Of a DNA stretch of 44,901 bases, positions 1-9,387 are shown one piece after another; the stretch's first letter is position 1; every line of letters begins with the position of its first letter. This DNA is from Thiomicrorhabdus heinhorstiae (GTDB lineage: Bacteria > Pseudomonadota > Gammaproteobacteria > Thiomicrospirales > Thiomicrospiraceae). The DNA is taken from contig NZ_JACBGI020000020.1 of the NCBI RefSeq assembly GCF_013391765.2, positions 1 through 44,901 on the forward strand, read 5' to 3'. Under the pieces are notes generated by a model, which did no database searches, was not told where the DNA came from, and saw nothing but the letters and a program-made list of their open reading frames with translations. A program made the translations under genes and the position numbers.

Positions 1-20
1 ACTTAAGAAATAGAGGCGGA

Positions 21-2999
21 TTATTTTTCGGCCGCCGCTTTCTCTTTTTCCTCAGAAACGTTTTCGTTCTCGACCAAGGTCAATTGGACGTCTTCCGGGG
101 TTTGCTTAGGCTGGGCGCCAGTCTCCGCCGCAACTTCTGTTGGTTGAACATCGGTTTGCGCTGTTTCCTGGTTAGATTCTCTATTTTCTACCTGTTCGGC
201 AAATAAAGACCCCTGAGTGCCTTCATCGGTCTCGACAGCTTTATCTTCCGTTACGGGAGCAGTGCCAAAGCTTTCGATTTCAACGGTTTTAGCCTCTTCG
301 CTCTGAAGCGTTTCAACCTTTGCAACTGCCTCTTCAGGCTGCTGGTCAACGTGCTGCGGAGTTGCTTCGGAAACGATATTTTCTCCAGCAGGCGCGGGGT
401 TTTTCTCATTGGAAGATTCTGTTGTGTCAGCAGTCAGAACAACGTCGTTTTCAGAGACGTCAGCCGTTTCTTCTGTCTCCGATTGCTCTGCTGCTTCCGC
501 AAGCTTTTCGGCGGCTCTTGCTTCACGATCCTTGCGCGAACGACGAGGTCTGCGACGGGAGTTGCGTGATTTTGCTTTAGGCGCTTCTTCACTGTCTTCC
601 GATTGCAGAGTGGCTTCTTCAGAAGCTTGTTCAACCTCTTCTGTTTCCGCAGCTTGAGGAGATGCCACGGCAACTTCCGGAGTTTCCACTTCATTGACTT
701 CAGTTTCAACAGCAATGACTTCTGTCACCGGAGTTTCAGAATCTGGCGTCGACTCGACGTTCTCTGATTGATCAGCGGATTTTTCAGTCTCGCTGCCAGG
801 TGCAGGGGAGCTGATCGACATGGTTTCCGCTCCGGCCGGAGCGCGGCGGCGGCTGTTATAGCTACGGCTATTGTAGCGGCTGCGACGTCTCTGACCTCCG
901 CGACGCGATTTATTTCCGTCTTCTTCACCATTATCTGTCTTCGCAGAATCGGTATCGGTTTCGCCGGTTTCCAATTCTGCTGTCTCGTCCAGCATTTCTT
1001 TGTCTGTTTGAGATGTCTGATGAGCAACATTATCACGGTCGCGATTACGACGGTTACGATTGTTGCGACGGTTAGATTTTTTCGGAGACTCGCTCTCTTC
1101 CTGAGATAGAGTGGTTTCTTCGATATCTACCGTTTCTACAGCTTCGTTTTTCTCTTGGGCATTGCGCTTACGTCCGTTGCGCCCACGCTCGTCCTGAGTA
1201 TTACGGCGACGGTTGCGGTTGCGGCCGCTTTGCTCATCTCTTTGGTTATTCGTGGTACGGCGGCGCTTGTTCTGCGGACGGTGATTTTTATCGCTTTGCG
1301 CTTTTTGCTCTTCTTCCTGTTCAACATCTCGGCTGAAAAGGGCTTTCCAGACACGGGCGAACAGACCCGGTTTGCTCTCCTGTTTTGGAGCTGGAGGCGG
1401 AGCCGAAGGTTGAATATTCTGAACTGCAGGTTCTTCCTTGGCTCTAGCCATTTGCGGCTCTTCAAGTTGAGGCTGTTCGGCGGTAATGACTTCTTTGATT
1501 TCGTAACTTGCCGATTTGCCGAACTCATCACCGTGGCGAGTGCGTTCCATAATATATTGCGGGGTTTCCAGATGTTCATTCGGAACAATCAGGATGTGCA
1601 GATTATGGCGATCTTCGATTTTGGTGATCTGGTTACGTTTTTCGTTAAGAAGGAAAGTGGCCACATCTACCGGAATCTGCACCGTAACGCGACGGGTATT
1701 CTCTTTCATGCTCTCTTCTTCAAGCAGACGAAGAATCGATAGACCGAGAGATTCGACACCGCGGATTACACCGACACCGTGGCAGCGTGGACAGACGATT
1801 TGCGTTGATTCTTCAATCGAAGGGCGCAGGCGCTGACGAGACATTTCCAAAAGTCCAAAGCGGGAGATCTTACCGATCTGTACGCGTGCACGATCGCTTT
1901 TGACGGCTTCGCGCATTTTGTTTTCGACTTCGCGCTGGTGTTTGCTGGAGTGCATATCGATGAAATCGATAACGACCAGTCCGCCCAGGTCACGAAGGCG
2001 CAGTTGTCGAGCGATTTCGCAGGCCGCTTCCATATTGGTATTGAAAGCGGTTTCTTCGATGTCTCCACCTTTTGTGGCGCGGCTGGAGTTGATATCGATT
2101 GCGGTCAGAGCTTCGGTAATGTCGATGACGATAGCACCGCCGGAAGGCAGAGTGACTTCGCGCTGATAAGCCGATTCGATCTGAGATTCGATTTGGAAGC
2201 GGGTAAATAGTGGAACCGTATCCTGATATGGTTTGACCTTATACACTTGCTGCGGCATAACATGCTGGATAAAATCACGCGCTTTATGGAAGGTATCCAT
2301 ATCGTCGATAATGATTTCTCCGATGTCCTGACGCAGGTAATCGCGAATCGCCAGGATAACGATATCCGATTCCTGATGGATCAGGAAAGGAGCCTGTTTG
2401 TCGTTAGCGGCCTTCTGGATTGCATCCCATAATTGGATCAGGTAGTTGACACCCCATTGCAATTCTTCGGTACTTTTGCCGACACCGGCAGTACGGACAA
2501 TCAGTCCCATGCCATCAGGCGTTTCCAGATCTTTTAAGGTATCGCGAATATCGCTGCGATCGTCACCTTCGATTCGGCGTGAAATTCCGCCGGCTTTCGG
2601 GTTGTTCGGCATCATGACTACATAAGGACCGGCCAGGGTGATTTGCGTGGTCAGTGCCGCACCTTTGTTGCCGCGTTCTTCTTTTTGTACCTGAACGATG
2701 ACTTCCTGGCCTTCGCTCAAAACATCTTTGATGGTAAAGCGCCCGGACTCCGGTTTGCTGTTGGGGTAGTACTCTTCGGCTACTTCTTTAAAAGGAAGGA
2801 AACCGTGACGTTCGGAACCGTAATCGACGAAAGCCGCTTCCAAACTCGGTTCGATGCGAGTGATTTTACCTTTGTAGATATTGGCTTTTTTCTTTTGATG
2901 GTGAGGGGTTTCGACATCCAGATCATACAGGGTCTGGCCATCGACAAGTGCAATGCGAATCTCTTCGGGTTGAGTCGCATTTATAAGCATTCTTTTCAT
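21..2999 (-). CDS. rne: Ribonuclease E
   Basis: Endoribonuclease that starts mRNA decay and processes rRNA and tRNA precursors; scaffold of the degradosome at the inner membrane. The N-terminus [10 protein letters not shown] matches the RNase E family start. An S1 RNA-binding domain spans about residues 38-120. The catalytic Mg-binding aspartates are D302 (in [10 protein letters not shown]) and D345 (in VVIDFID), and the zinc link is C403-P-R-C406. The catalytic half ends near residue 510. After it, residues about 545-556 ([12 protein letters not shown]) look like the membrane-targeting amphipathic helix of E. coli RNase E. The rest is low-complexity: Arg/Asn-rich patches followed by a long Glu/Ala/Thr-rich acidic tail, typical of an unstructured C-terminal half. 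At 992 aa it is slightly shorter than the E. coli protein (1061). It is transcribed away from rluC and preceded by a long structured region. Confidence 0.96.
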   Translation of the reverse strand: MKRMLINATQPEEIRIALVDGQTLYDLDVETPHHQKKKANIYKGKITRIEPSLEAAFVDYGSERHGFLPFKEVAEEYYPNSKPESGRFTIKDVLSEGQEVIVQVQKEERGNKGAALTTQITLAGPYVVMMPNNPKAGGISRRIEGDDRSDIRDTLKDLETPDGMGLIVRTAGVGKSTEELQWGVNYLIQLWDAIQKAANDKQAPFLIHQESDIVILAIRDYLRQDIGEIIIDDMDTFHKARDFIQHVMPQQVYKVKPYQDTVPLFTRFQIESQIESAYQREVTLPSGGAIVIDITEALTAIDINSSRATKGGDIEETAFNTNMEAACEIARQLRLRDLGGLVVIDFIDMHSSKHQREVENKMREAVKSDRARVQIGKISRFGLLEMSRQRLRPSIEESTQIVCPRCHGVGVIRGVESLGLSILRLLEEESMKENTRRVTVQIPVDVATFLLNEKRNQITKIEDRHNLHILIVPNEHLETPQYIMERTRHGDEFGKSASYEIKEVITAEQPQLEEPQMARAKEEPAVQNIQPSAPPPAPKQESKPGLFARVWKALFSRDVEQEEEQKAQSDKNHRPQNKRRRTTNNQRDEQSGRNRNRRRNTQDERGRNGRKRNAQEKNEAVETVDIEETTLSQEESESPKKSNRRNNRNRRNRDRDNVAHQTSQTDKEMLDETAELETGETDTDSAKTDNGEEDGNKSRRGGQRRRSRYNSRSYNSRRRAPAGAETMSISSPAPGSETEKSADQSENVESTPDSETPVTEVIAVETEVNEVETPEVAVASPQAAETEEVEQASEEATLQSEDSEEAPKAKSRNSRRRPRRSRKDREARAAEKLAEAAEQSETEETADVSENDVVLTADTTESSNEKNPAPAGENIVSEATPQHVDQQPEEAVAKVETLQSEEAKTVEIESFGTAPVTEDKAVETDEGTQGSLFAEQVENRESNQETAQTDVQPTEVAAETGAQPKQTPEDVQLTLVENENVSEEKEKAAAEK

Positions 3000-3754
3000 G
3001 CTGTTCTCTTTTATTTGTTAAGGAGCACCCGGTCAAATAGAAGACGAAAGCAGACGAGACGGTATATGAAAGGTTGAAAGTCTATTAAGGCAAAATTGTT
3101 ATCACAAACGCTTCTGAACGCCCTTAATCTTGAGGGCATTGAGGTATCGGTTTGAAAAAGCCGGATTGCTTTTTCGAAAATGTTTGAATCATCTCGGGTT
3201 GTGTAACATTGGTATCGAGCGTTGGTTACTTTCTTCTTTTTGGTTATTGACGAACGCTCTAGCCTCAGATCAAATCCTGATCTTAACAATACTTTCTAGC
3301 CAATCTCGTATGGTTAGGTCGGCGTCTTATTCTCTGGTTTTTTACGAGAGCGCCGAGGTAACTTTGCATCCAAGATTTTGTGACTTGGTATCGTCTTGTA
3401 TTTGATGTATTGCTCAAAGTTTTTACATTAAGAATCTTTCCGTCAGGTTGGATAATTTTTGCGCGGCGGTTTGGATTGTCTGTGTCCAAATCCATCTGAT
3501 ATTCGCGTTTTAGCCAAGCAGCCGATCAAGATTCGTGATGAAAAATTCTTGCACATTCATGCGCTGTGCCAGCGTTTACATCGCTTACAAAATAAGCCTC
3601 GCAAATATACCATTCATAACATCCTTTATCAAACCTTATTTATGCTTCGAATGACTTTGTGTTTACTTTGTTCCGGGGCAGGGGTGAAAGCTTCTGTATG
3701 TTTGCCGTGAATCCGCTAAAATAGTCCTTTAATTTTGCTATCGGAAAGGCTGTT
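3000..3754. other. 755-bp gene-free region between divergent rne and rluC, with four hairpins
   Basis: No convincing gene lies here. It must hold promoters for rne (leftward) and rluC (rightward). Four clear inverted repeats are visible: GCCCT/AGGGC at 3120-3137, GAAAAAGC/GCTTTTTC (8 bp perfect, 6-nt loop) at 3154-3175, AGATCA/TGATCT (6 bp perfect, 5-nt loop) at 3267-3283, and a bulged stem CGGCG..CTCT/AGAG.CGCCG at 3320-3355. All fall within about 360 bp of the rne start. In E. coli, rne has a roughly 360-nt structured 5' leader through which RNase E autoregulates its own mRNA; the same arrangement is inferred here. I could not place a convincing rne promoter. Confidence 0.5.
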
Positions 3755-4711
3755 GTGACACAAAAGATCGGTAAAGGCGTGACATGGGTAACGGTAACGG
3801 AAGAGGACGCCGGGCAACGTCTGGATAATTTCTTATTACGCCTGTTACGCAGAGCGCCTAAATCTCTGGTCTATCGTATCGTTCGCAAAGGCGAAGTTCG
3901 GGTGAATAAGGGTCGAGCTCAGGTGTCGCAACGGTTGCAGACAGGAGATGTCGTGCGTATTCCCCCGGTCTCTTTGCCCGAGAGTGAAGAGCCATCTATG
4001 GATAAGGTGCCTGCTGACCAGTTGCGTCTGATCGAGAGCTGTATCCTGTACGAAGATAAGGATTTGATGGTGGTCAATAAGCCGTCCGGCGTGGCGGTTC
4101 ACGGAGGCAGCGGGCTGAATTGGGGTCTGATCGAAGTTTTGCGTCAGCTGCGTCCGCTGGCGAAACGGATGGAGTTGGTTCATCGTATCGATCGCGATAC
4201 TTCGGGCTGCCTTCTGATTGCTAAAAAGGCCTCGGTTTTAAAAGCCCTGCATGCACAGATCCGTGCCGACCAACTGGATAAACGCTATCTGGCGATTGTG
4301 TTGGGGAGCTGGCCTAAAAAAGTCGCCAAGGTTGATTTGCCATTGAAAAAACATCATCTGCCTGATGGAGGCTGGCATGTCACTGTCGATCAAAGCGGAA
4401 AAGAAGCCGTGAGCTTTTTTAAAGTAGAGCAGCATTTGCAGGGTTGTGATCTGATATCGGTCAAATTGAAAACCGGACGAACCCATCAGATTCGCGTGCA
4501 TGCTCTGGCGCAAGGTTGCCCGCTACTGGGTGACGATAAGTATGGTGATCGTGAAGAGAACAAACATTATCGTAAGCTGGGGATGAAGCGTCTGGCTCTG
4601 CATGCACAGTTTTTAGGCTTTACCCATCCGGTCACCGAGGAAAAAATGCTGATTGAAGCTCCTTTATGGTCGGATTTTAAACGCATTATTACCGAATTGA
4701 CATTAATTTGA
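3755..4711 (+). CDS. rluC: 23S rRNA pseudouridine synthase RluC
   Basis: Converts specific uridines of 23S rRNA to pseudouridine. An N-terminal S4 RNA-binding domain covers about residues 20-75. The RluA-family catalytic domain follows, with motif HRIDRDTSG; D146 is the expected catalytic aspartate. The C-terminal GRTHQIRVHAL motif is also present. Length (318 aa) matches RluC (319 in E. coli). The GTG start at 3755 is chosen because GGAAAGG lies 5 nt upstream. RluC beside a HAD phosphatase and upstream of yceD-rpmF-plsX is the usual gammaproteobacterial order, which favours RluC over RluA or RluD. Confidence 0.93.
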   Translation: MTQKIGKGVTWVTVTEEDAGQRLDNFLLRLLRRAPKSLVYRIVRKGEVRVNKGRAQVSQRLQTGDVVRIPPVSLPESEEPSMDKVPADQLRLIESCILYEDKDLMVVNKPSGVAVHGGSGLNWGLIEVLRQLRPLAKRMELVHRIDRDTSGCLLIAKKASVLKALHAQIRADQLDKRYLAIVLGSWPKKVAKVDLPLKKHHLPDGGWHVTVDQSGKEAVSFFKVEQHLQGCDLISVKLKTGRTHQIRVHALAQGCPLLGDDKYGDREENKHYRKLGMKRLALHAQFLGFTHPVTEEKMLIEAPLWSDFKRIITELTLI

Positions 4712-4788
4712 TTTTTTAATTGATGTTAAGTTGTTTTCTTAAGTTATTGTTTTAATTTGTTTTGAGTGTTTTTTGTCAAGGAGTTGGA

Positions 4789-5442
4789 GTGAAACCCTAT
4801 AAGTTGGTGATTTTTGATTGGGATGGGACTCTGATGAATTCGGAGGCGCGAATTGTCGATTCGATTCAGATCGCTGCTCGTGAGTGCGGTTTGCCGATAT
4901 TGTCTTACGACGAGTCGAAACAGATTATCGGTTTGAGTCTGGATAAAGCAATACTCGGTCTGTATCCGGACTTGTCGACGGAAAAAATTGTTGCTATGTC
5001 CGAAGCTTATACCAAAGGTTTTCTGGAAGACAGTCAGGTGGGTATGCAGCCTTTCGATGGTGCAGAAGCGTTGCTGTTTAATTTGACGCAACAAGGGATT
5101 AAATTGGCAGTGGCAACGGGCAAAAGCCGCAAAGGCTTGGATAATGTCCTAAAAGAGACCGGCTTCGGTGTCTATTTTGATATTACCCGTACTCCTGTTG
5201 AGTCGGCTTCCAAGCCGGATCCGTTGATGCTGCAGCAGATTCTCACTGAATTGAATCTCAAGGTGCAAGATGCGGTAATGGTGGGTGACACGACTTTTGA
5301 TATGGAGATGGCGCAAAATATCGGTATGGATTGTATTGCACTCAGCCACGGGGTACATCAAATGGAAGTATTGGCCGAGTATGCTCCGGTTGCGCAACTG
5401 GATTCCTTGCAGGAATTGAATTTATGGTTAATGACACCTTAA
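4789..5442 (+). CDS. HAD-family phosphatase (phosphoglycolate phosphatase-like)
   Basis: Predicted cytoplasmic small-molecule phosphatase of HAD subfamily IA. Motif I is DWDGT (nucleophile D10, acid/base D12), motif II is VATGKS, and the later motif VMVGDTTFDMEMA carries the Mg-binding acidic residues. A helical cap domain lies between motifs I and II. The GTG start at 4789 is chosen because AAGGAG ends 5 nt upstream and the protein then begins MKPYKLVIFDWDG, as in relatives; this gives 217 aa. It follows rluC by 77 bp. Orthologues beside rluC are commonly annotated as Gph-like, but the substrate is not established. Confidence 0.85.
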   Translation: MKPYKLVIFDWDGTLMNSEARIVDSIQIAARECGLPILSYDESKQIIGLSLDKAILGLYPDLSTEKIVAMSEAYTKGFLEDSQVGMQPFDGAEALLFNLTQQGIKLAVATGKSRKGLDNVLKETGFGVYFDITRTPVESASKPDPLMLQQILTELNLKVQDAVMVGDTTFDMEMAQNIGMDCIALSHGVHQMEVLAEYAPVAQLDSLQELNLWLMTP

Positions 5443-5453
5443 TTAAAGGTGTC
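5433..5453. terminator. Hairpin between convergent HAD-phosphatase and yceF genes
   Basis: GACACCTT pairs with AAGGTGTC (8 bp, 5-nt loop) and overlaps the stop codon of the HAD gene. No strong U-tract follows on either strand, so intrinsic termination is uncertain. Its place between two converging genes suggests an end-of-transcript or mRNA 3' structure. Confidence 0.4.
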
Positions 5454-5522
5454 AGGCGAGCAGTAAGCCGCAAGCTGAAAAAGTTTCGGAGAGTGCTCTG
5501 CGATAAGTCAGCCTGCAGAAGC

Positions 5523-6155
5523 TTATCGTTCTTTGTTTGCCAAAGGTAGTGGATAACCCATTTGGTAAAAAATTTCCGTCAACTCGATAAGCGGCAGCCC
5601 GATTAACGCATTCGGGTCGATGCTGCGAATCGCTTTAAACAGGGTGATGCCCAATCCTTCGGATTTGAAACTGCCAGCACAGTTTAGAGGGGTTTCTATC
5701 TCCAGATAACGACGAATGACGTCGTCCGCCAAATCTCGAAATTCGACTTCCGTGATATCCAAAGCCTGATAGTCGCGATTCGTGCGGGTGTTTCTGACAT
5801 GCAGGCTGGTATAGAAGCGAACGGTTCGGCCGCTGAAGCTGCTGAGCTGTCGGAATGCGTTTTCGAAGGTGTGAGGTTTGCCAAGCGGTTTATCGTCCAG
5901 AACAGCACACTGATCAGAAGTGATCAGTATATGATCCGGGTATTGTTCGGCTAAAGCCTCGGCTTTGCGCTGTGCCAGCCGGGTTACCATTTTCTGCGGT
6001 GTTTCTGAAGCCAGAGGGGTTTCATCAATGTCAGGAGTCGCCTGGGTAAAAGGAAAGTGCAGTTTTTCCAGCAGCAGTTTTCTGAAGGCCGAACTGGAGC
6101 CGAGGATCACCGGAGGTAGAGTTTGTTTTGGATTTGTGGTTTTAATCGAGTTCAT
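5523..6155 (-). CDS. yceF: 7-methyl-GTP pyrophosphatase (Maf family, YceF type)
   Basis: House-cleaning nucleotide pyrophosphatase that hydrolyses m7GTP to m7GMP, preventing its incorporation into RNA. Family signatures are ILGSSSAFRKLLLEKL (the glycine/serine-rich phosphate-binding start of Maf proteins), the DIDET motif, SDQ with the catalytic aspartate, GKP, and NCAGSFKSEGLGITLF. The last block matches the YceF branch rather than the dTTP-hydrolysing YhdE branch. The ATG at 6155 gives 210 aa, the normal length. The frame stays open upstream to a TTG at 6281, but those residues do not resemble the family. It lies antisense to its neighbours, convergent with the HAD gene and divergent from yceD. 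Confidence 0.88.
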   Translation of the reverse strand: MNSIKTTNPKQTLPPVILGSSSAFRKLLLEKLHFPFTQATPDIDETPLASETPQKMVTRLAQRKAEALAEQYPDHILITSDQCAVLDDKPLGKPHTFENAFRQLSSFSGRTVRFYTSLHVRNTRTNRDYQALDITEVEFRDLADDVIRRYLEIETPLNCAGSFKSEGLGITLFKAIRSIDPNALIGLPLIELTEIFYQMGYPLPLANKER

Positions 6156-6297
6156 GGCGCTTGTTTTTATGACTGGTTTAATTTCGCTTAATTGTATGTT
6201 TTTTAAGATGAAATCGGTGTGAGGGAAGGCGTTGGTGCCAAAAATGTCCGATTTGAATCTAAGTGAATAAAATCTTTGCAAAAAAAGGCGGTTTTTT

Positions 6298-6326
6298 TTG
6301 ACTTAGGGGTGCGATACGAGTATGAT
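6298..6326 (+). promoter_or_regulatory. Sigma70 promoter of the yceD-rpmF-plsX-fabH unit
   Basis: TTGACT (6298-6303), a 17-nt spacer, then TATGAT (6321-6326); each hexamer matches consensus at 5 of 6 positions. Transcription would begin about 6-8 nt after the -10 box, at 6332-6334, right at the yceD ATG at 6335. The mRNA would then be leaderless or nearly so. Confidence 0.7.
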
Positions 6327-6334
6327 TCGCGCCT

Positions 6335-6877
6335 ATGTTAAATAAGCTTCCCGAATTTATCGACCCTCTGTACTCGGTCAACCATAATAAACAATTTGTG
6401 GGACGAGTCAACCAGGCGCGAATGCAGCGTCTGAAACAGCTTGTGGAAACGAGCGATAGAGAGGTGGATATCGAGTTGTCTTTTTTTTATGACAAAGCCT
6501 TGAAATTCCCGGCTTTCGTCATGAAATTGGATACGGAATTGAATTTGATCTGTCAGCGCTCTCTGGCGCCGTTTGACTTTCAGGTAAATACCGAAGTGAA
6601 AGGCGTGTTTGTTGAGTCGATGGCATTGGTAGAAGATTTACCGTCCGATGTTGAAGTCTTTGAACTTGACGGCGACAAAATATCGCTGGTTGAGTGGGTT
6701 GAAGAAGAGTTGTTGTTAGCGATCCCTATGGTTCCGACTGATCCGGAAGCCACAATGGATTATCAAAACGACTCGGCAGAAGAGAGTTTAACCGCGGAAA
6801 CGAATACCTCCGTTGCTCAGGACGAGCCGGAAAGCAAACCCAATCCTTTTGCAATTTTGCAAGGATTGAAAAAATAG
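6335..6877 (+). CDS. yceD: 23S rRNA accumulation protein YceD (DUF177)
   Basis: DUF177/YceD family protein, implicated in 23S rRNA accumulation and co-conserved with rpmF. The N-terminus KLPEFIDPLYS aligns with the E. coli start KLPLTLDPVRT, and the C-terminus KPNPFAILQGLKK with E. coli KPNPFAVLASLKRK, so the start at 6335 and the full length (180 aa) are well supported. Oddity: the family's CQRC motif reads CQRS here, so one of the two cysteines is lost. No Shine-Dalgarno sequence precedes the ATG, consistent with a leaderless transcript from the promoter at 6298-6326. Confidence 0.9.
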   Translation: MLNKLPEFIDPLYSVNHNKQFVGRVNQARMQRLKQLVETSDREVDIELSFFYDKALKFPAFVMKLDTELNLICQRSLAPFDFQVNTEVKGVFVESMALVEDLPSDVEVFELDGDKISLVEWVEEELLLAIPMVPTDPEATMDYQNDSAEESLTAETNTSVAQDEPESKPNPFAILQGLKK

Positions 6878-6899
6878 AGTTTTAAATTAGGAGATTGAC

Positions 6900-7076
6900 A
6901 TGGCTGTTCAACAGAATCGTAAAACCCCTTCAAAACGTGGTATGCGTCGTTCTCACGATGCTTTGACTGCACCTTCTTTGACAGTAGATCAAACTACTGG
7001 TGAAGTTCACCGTCGTCACCACGTAACTGCTGACGGTTATTACAAAGGTAAAAAAGTAGTTCAAGATAAGGCTTAA
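6900..7076 (+). CDS. rpmF: 50S ribosomal protein L32
   Basis: 58-residue L32 beginning [20 protein letters not shown], the conserved L32 N-terminus; basic throughout and ending in [10 protein letters not shown]. It is a structural component of the large ribosomal subunit. AGGAGA lies 5 nt before the ATG, a strong ribosome-binding site. It sits 22 nt after yceD and 5 nt before plsX, the conserved yceD-rpmF-plsX arrangement. As in many proteobacteria, this L32 lacks the zinc-binding cysteines. Confidence 0.97.
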   Translation: MAVQQNRKTPSKRGMRRSHDALTAPSLTVDQTTGEVHRRHHVTADGYYKGKKVVQDKA

Positions 7077-7081
7077 TTATC

Positions 7082-8119
7082 TTGACTATCAAAGTTGCCA
7101 TCGATGCTATGGGCGGTGACCACGGTCTGTCGGTTACCGTACCGGCGTCAATCGACGCCCTTCAAAAGTTCTCTGATCTGCATATTACCCTAGTCGGTAA
7201 AAAACAATTGATCGAATCCGAACTCGCAAATCATCAGTACGATACATCCCGTTTAACCATTGAACATGCCGAACAGGTGGTTGAAATGGATGATCTGCCT
7301 TCCAAAGCCCTAAGAAACAAGCGCCAATCTTCCATGCGTATTGCCTTGAACTTGGTAAAAGACGATCAGGCGCAAGCCTGTGTCAGTGCGGGTAATACCG
7401 GAGCCTTAATGGCGGTTGCCAAATTTGTTTTGAAGACTTTGCCGGGGATTGAACGTCCAGCTATCTGTACTTCCATGCCGACCATGAAAGGTCATGTGCA
7501 TGTACTTGATTTGGGAGCGAATGTCGGCTGTACCGGCGAAAACCTGGCGCAATTCGCTGTGATGGGCTCGGTTCTGGCCAAGGCGGTAGATGATAACCCG
7601 CATCCTCGTGTCGGTTTGCTGAACATCGGTGAAGAAGAGATCAAGGGGCATCAGCGCATTAAAGATGCTCACCAGATTATTTCCGGTTCCAAAATTAATT
7701 ACATCGGCTATGTTGAAGGCGATGATATCTATAAGGGCGATACGGATGTTGTCGCCTGCGATGGTTTTGACGGCAATATTGCTTTAAAATCCAGTGAAGG
7801 GGTCGCAAAGATGATCGCCTTCTATTTAAGAGAAGCCTTCAATCGCAATTTGTTGACCAAGTTCATTGGGCTATGTGCTTATCCGGTACTGAAATCTTTT
7901 AAGGATAAAGTTGATCCGCGCCGTTATAATGGAGCTTCCTTGCTTGGGCTTAGAAAGATTGTAATCAAAAGCCATGGTGGAGCCGATCGCTTTTCGTTTT
8001 ATCACGCGATCGCCGAAGCTCGCCTTGAAGTGATTAAGAACGTTCCGGATCTGATTTCCGAAGAAGTTTCACAATTGCTGGTAGCGCCTCCGGTCGATGA
8101 CGCTCAGCAGGCCTCCTAA
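7082..8119 (+). CDS. plsX: Phosphate acyltransferase PlsX
   Basis: Makes acyl-phosphate from acyl-ACP for phospholipid synthesis (with PlsY). The protein begins TIKVAIDAMGGDHG, matching the conserved ALDVMGGDFG start, and includes GNTGALMA and DGFDGNIALKSSEG family motifs. Length is 345 aa (E. coli 356). The only sensible start is TTG at 7082, 5 nt after the rpmF stop and without a clear Shine-Dalgarno sequence; translational coupling to rpmF is likely. Membrane-associated peripheral enzyme by family. Confidence 0.95.
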   Translation: MTIKVAIDAMGGDHGLSVTVPASIDALQKFSDLHITLVGKKQLIESELANHQYDTSRLTIEHAEQVVEMDDLPSKALRNKRQSSMRIALNLVKDDQAQACVSAGNTGALMAVAKFVLKTLPGIERPAICTSMPTMKGHVHVLDLGANVGCTGENLAQFAVMGSVLAKAVDDNPHPRVGLLNIGEEEIKGHQRIKDAHQIISGSKINYIGYVEGDDIYKGDTDVVACDGFDGNIALKSSEGVAKMIAFYLREAFNRNLLTKFIGLCAYPVLKSFKDKVDPRRYNGASLLGLRKIVIKSHGGADRFSFYHAIAEARLEVIKNVPDLISEEVSQLLVAPPVDDAQQAS

Positions 8120-8223
8120 GCCTGCGCCTGTCGGCTGGCAGGATTAAGTTCCTATTAAGCTTCTAAGTTTAAAATAATAACAATCAGATAGCGGGTTGCT
8201 GTCTCTATAAAATTGAATAGTGT

Positions 8224-9201
8224 ATGACTCAGAAAATCTATAGCCGTATTATTGGCACCGGCGGATATTTGCCGGAAAAGATATTGACCAACGCCGACTT
8301 GGAAAAAATGGTCGATACCAGCGATGAATGGATCCGTGAGCGTACAGGTATTCAGCAGCGTCATATTGCTGCCGAAAGTCAAACCACTTGCGATCTCGGT
8401 GAAGCGGCAGCTCGCCTGGCGATTGAGATGGCTGGTATTGACCCGAACAGTATTGATCTGATCGTACTTGCGACCACCACCCCTGATAAAATTTTCCCGA
8501 GTACTGCCTGTTTGATTCAACAGCGCTTGAACATTCACGGCTGTCCGGCATTTGACGTTCAAGCGGTCTGTTCCGGTTTTGTGTACGCTTTGAGTGTTGC
8601 AGACCAGTTTATTAAAACCGGTATGGCAAAACGCGCTTTGGTTATTGGAGCCGAAACGCTGTCGCGAATCACTAACTGGAATGACCGTAACACCTGTGTA
8701 CTGTTTGGTGATGGTGCAGGTGCCGTAATTCTGGAGGCTTCAGAGGAGGCGGGTATCCTATCGACGCATATTCATGCGGACGGCGAGTTTGAAGAGTTAT
8801 TGCATGTGCCTTCAGGGCCGTCAAAATTACCGGAAACCGATGATGTAGCCGAAAGAACTATGGCCATGCGTGGCAATGAGGTGTTTAAGGTTGCGGTCAA
8901 TACCTTGAGTCGTATTGCGACCGAAACTCTGAAAGCCAATGATATGAAAAAAGAAGACATTGATTGGTTGGTTCCGCACCAGGCGAATCTGCGCATTATC
9001 ACTGCGACGGCGAAGAAACTGCGTTTAAGAGATGATCAAACCGTAGTGACGGTGCATAAGCATGCAAATACATCGAGCGCATCGGTACCTTTAGCATTAG
9101 ATGAAGCGGTTCGCGACGGTCGTATTCAACGTGGTCAGACGTTATTGTTGGAAGCTTTCGGTGGCGGGTTTACCTGGGGATCGGCACTGATTCGCTACTG
9201 A
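8224..9201 (+). CDS. fabH: Beta-ketoacyl-ACP synthase III
   Basis: Condenses acetyl-CoA with malonyl-ACP to start fatty acid synthesis. The catalytic triad is visible: C116 (in AVCSGF), H252 (in VPHQAN) and N282 (in HANTSS), with the H-N spacing of 30 seen in E. coli FabH. C-terminal GGGFTWGS is also a family hallmark. Length 325 aa. The ATG at 8224 lacks a good Shine-Dalgarno sequence. It is 104 bp downstream of plsX and is followed by a strong intrinsic terminator. Confidence 0.96.
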   Translation: MTQKIYSRIIGTGGYLPEKILTNADLEKMVDTSDEWIRERTGIQQRHIAAESQTTCDLGEAAARLAIEMAGIDPNSIDLIVLATTTPDKIFPSTACLIQQRLNIHGCPAFDVQAVCSGFVYALSVADQFIKTGMAKRALVIGAETLSRITNWNDRNTCVLFGDGAGAVILEASEEAGILSTHIHADGEFEELLHVPSGPSKLPETDDVAERTMAMRGNEVFKVAVNTLSRIATETLKANDMKKEDIDWLVPHQANLRIITATAKKLRLRDDQTVVTVHKHANTSSASVPLALDEAVRDGRIQRGQTLLLEAFGGGFTWGSALIRY

Positions 9202-9268
9202 GATCTTCAAAGTGTTGCAAATTTTTGAAATCCGCATGCGTTTAGTCATTAATTTTTGAAAAAATGTC

Positions 9269-9306
9269 AGCCGTGTATAGTTTAGGCTATACACGGCTTT
9301 TGTTTA
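9269..9306 (+). terminator. Rho-independent terminator after fabH
   Basis: A perfect 12-bp stem AGCCGTGTATAG/CTATACACGGCT (9269-9280 and 9287-9298) with a 6-nt loop, followed by a T-rich run (TTTTGTTTATTTT). It ends the yceD-rpmF-plsX-fabH transcript, so fabD should have its own promoter. Confidence 0.9.
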
Positions 9307-9317
9307 TTTTAACCGGT

Positions 9318-9333
9318 CCGGTAAAGATACCGG
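9318..9333 (+). promoter_or_regulatory. Perfect dyad in the fabD upstream region
   Basis: CCGGTA, loop AAGA, TACCGG: a perfect 6-bp inverted repeat 54 bp before the fabD start. A further CCGG lies immediately upstream and a second small dyad, GCTAT-AAG-ATAGC, follows at about 9346-9358. It could be an operator for a fatty-acid regulator or a leader hairpin; I do not recognise it as a known site. Confidence 0.3.
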
Positions 9334-9387
9334 CTTGGAAATAATAGCTATAAGATAGCCATAAATTTAGATATAGGAAGAGTGAAG

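Noticed and set aside
1155-1742. Long plus-strand frame inside rne
   Set aside because: It is antisense to the low-complexity Arg/Glu-rich region of RNase E, where biased codons keep other frames open.
3459-3710. 83-codon frame in the rne-rluC gap
   Set aside because: No recognisable family or ribosome-binding site; more likely leader or promoter DNA.
6156-6281. N-terminal extension of YceF to a TTG at 6281
   Set aside because: The extra 42 residues do not resemble Maf proteins, which start near the ATG at 6155.
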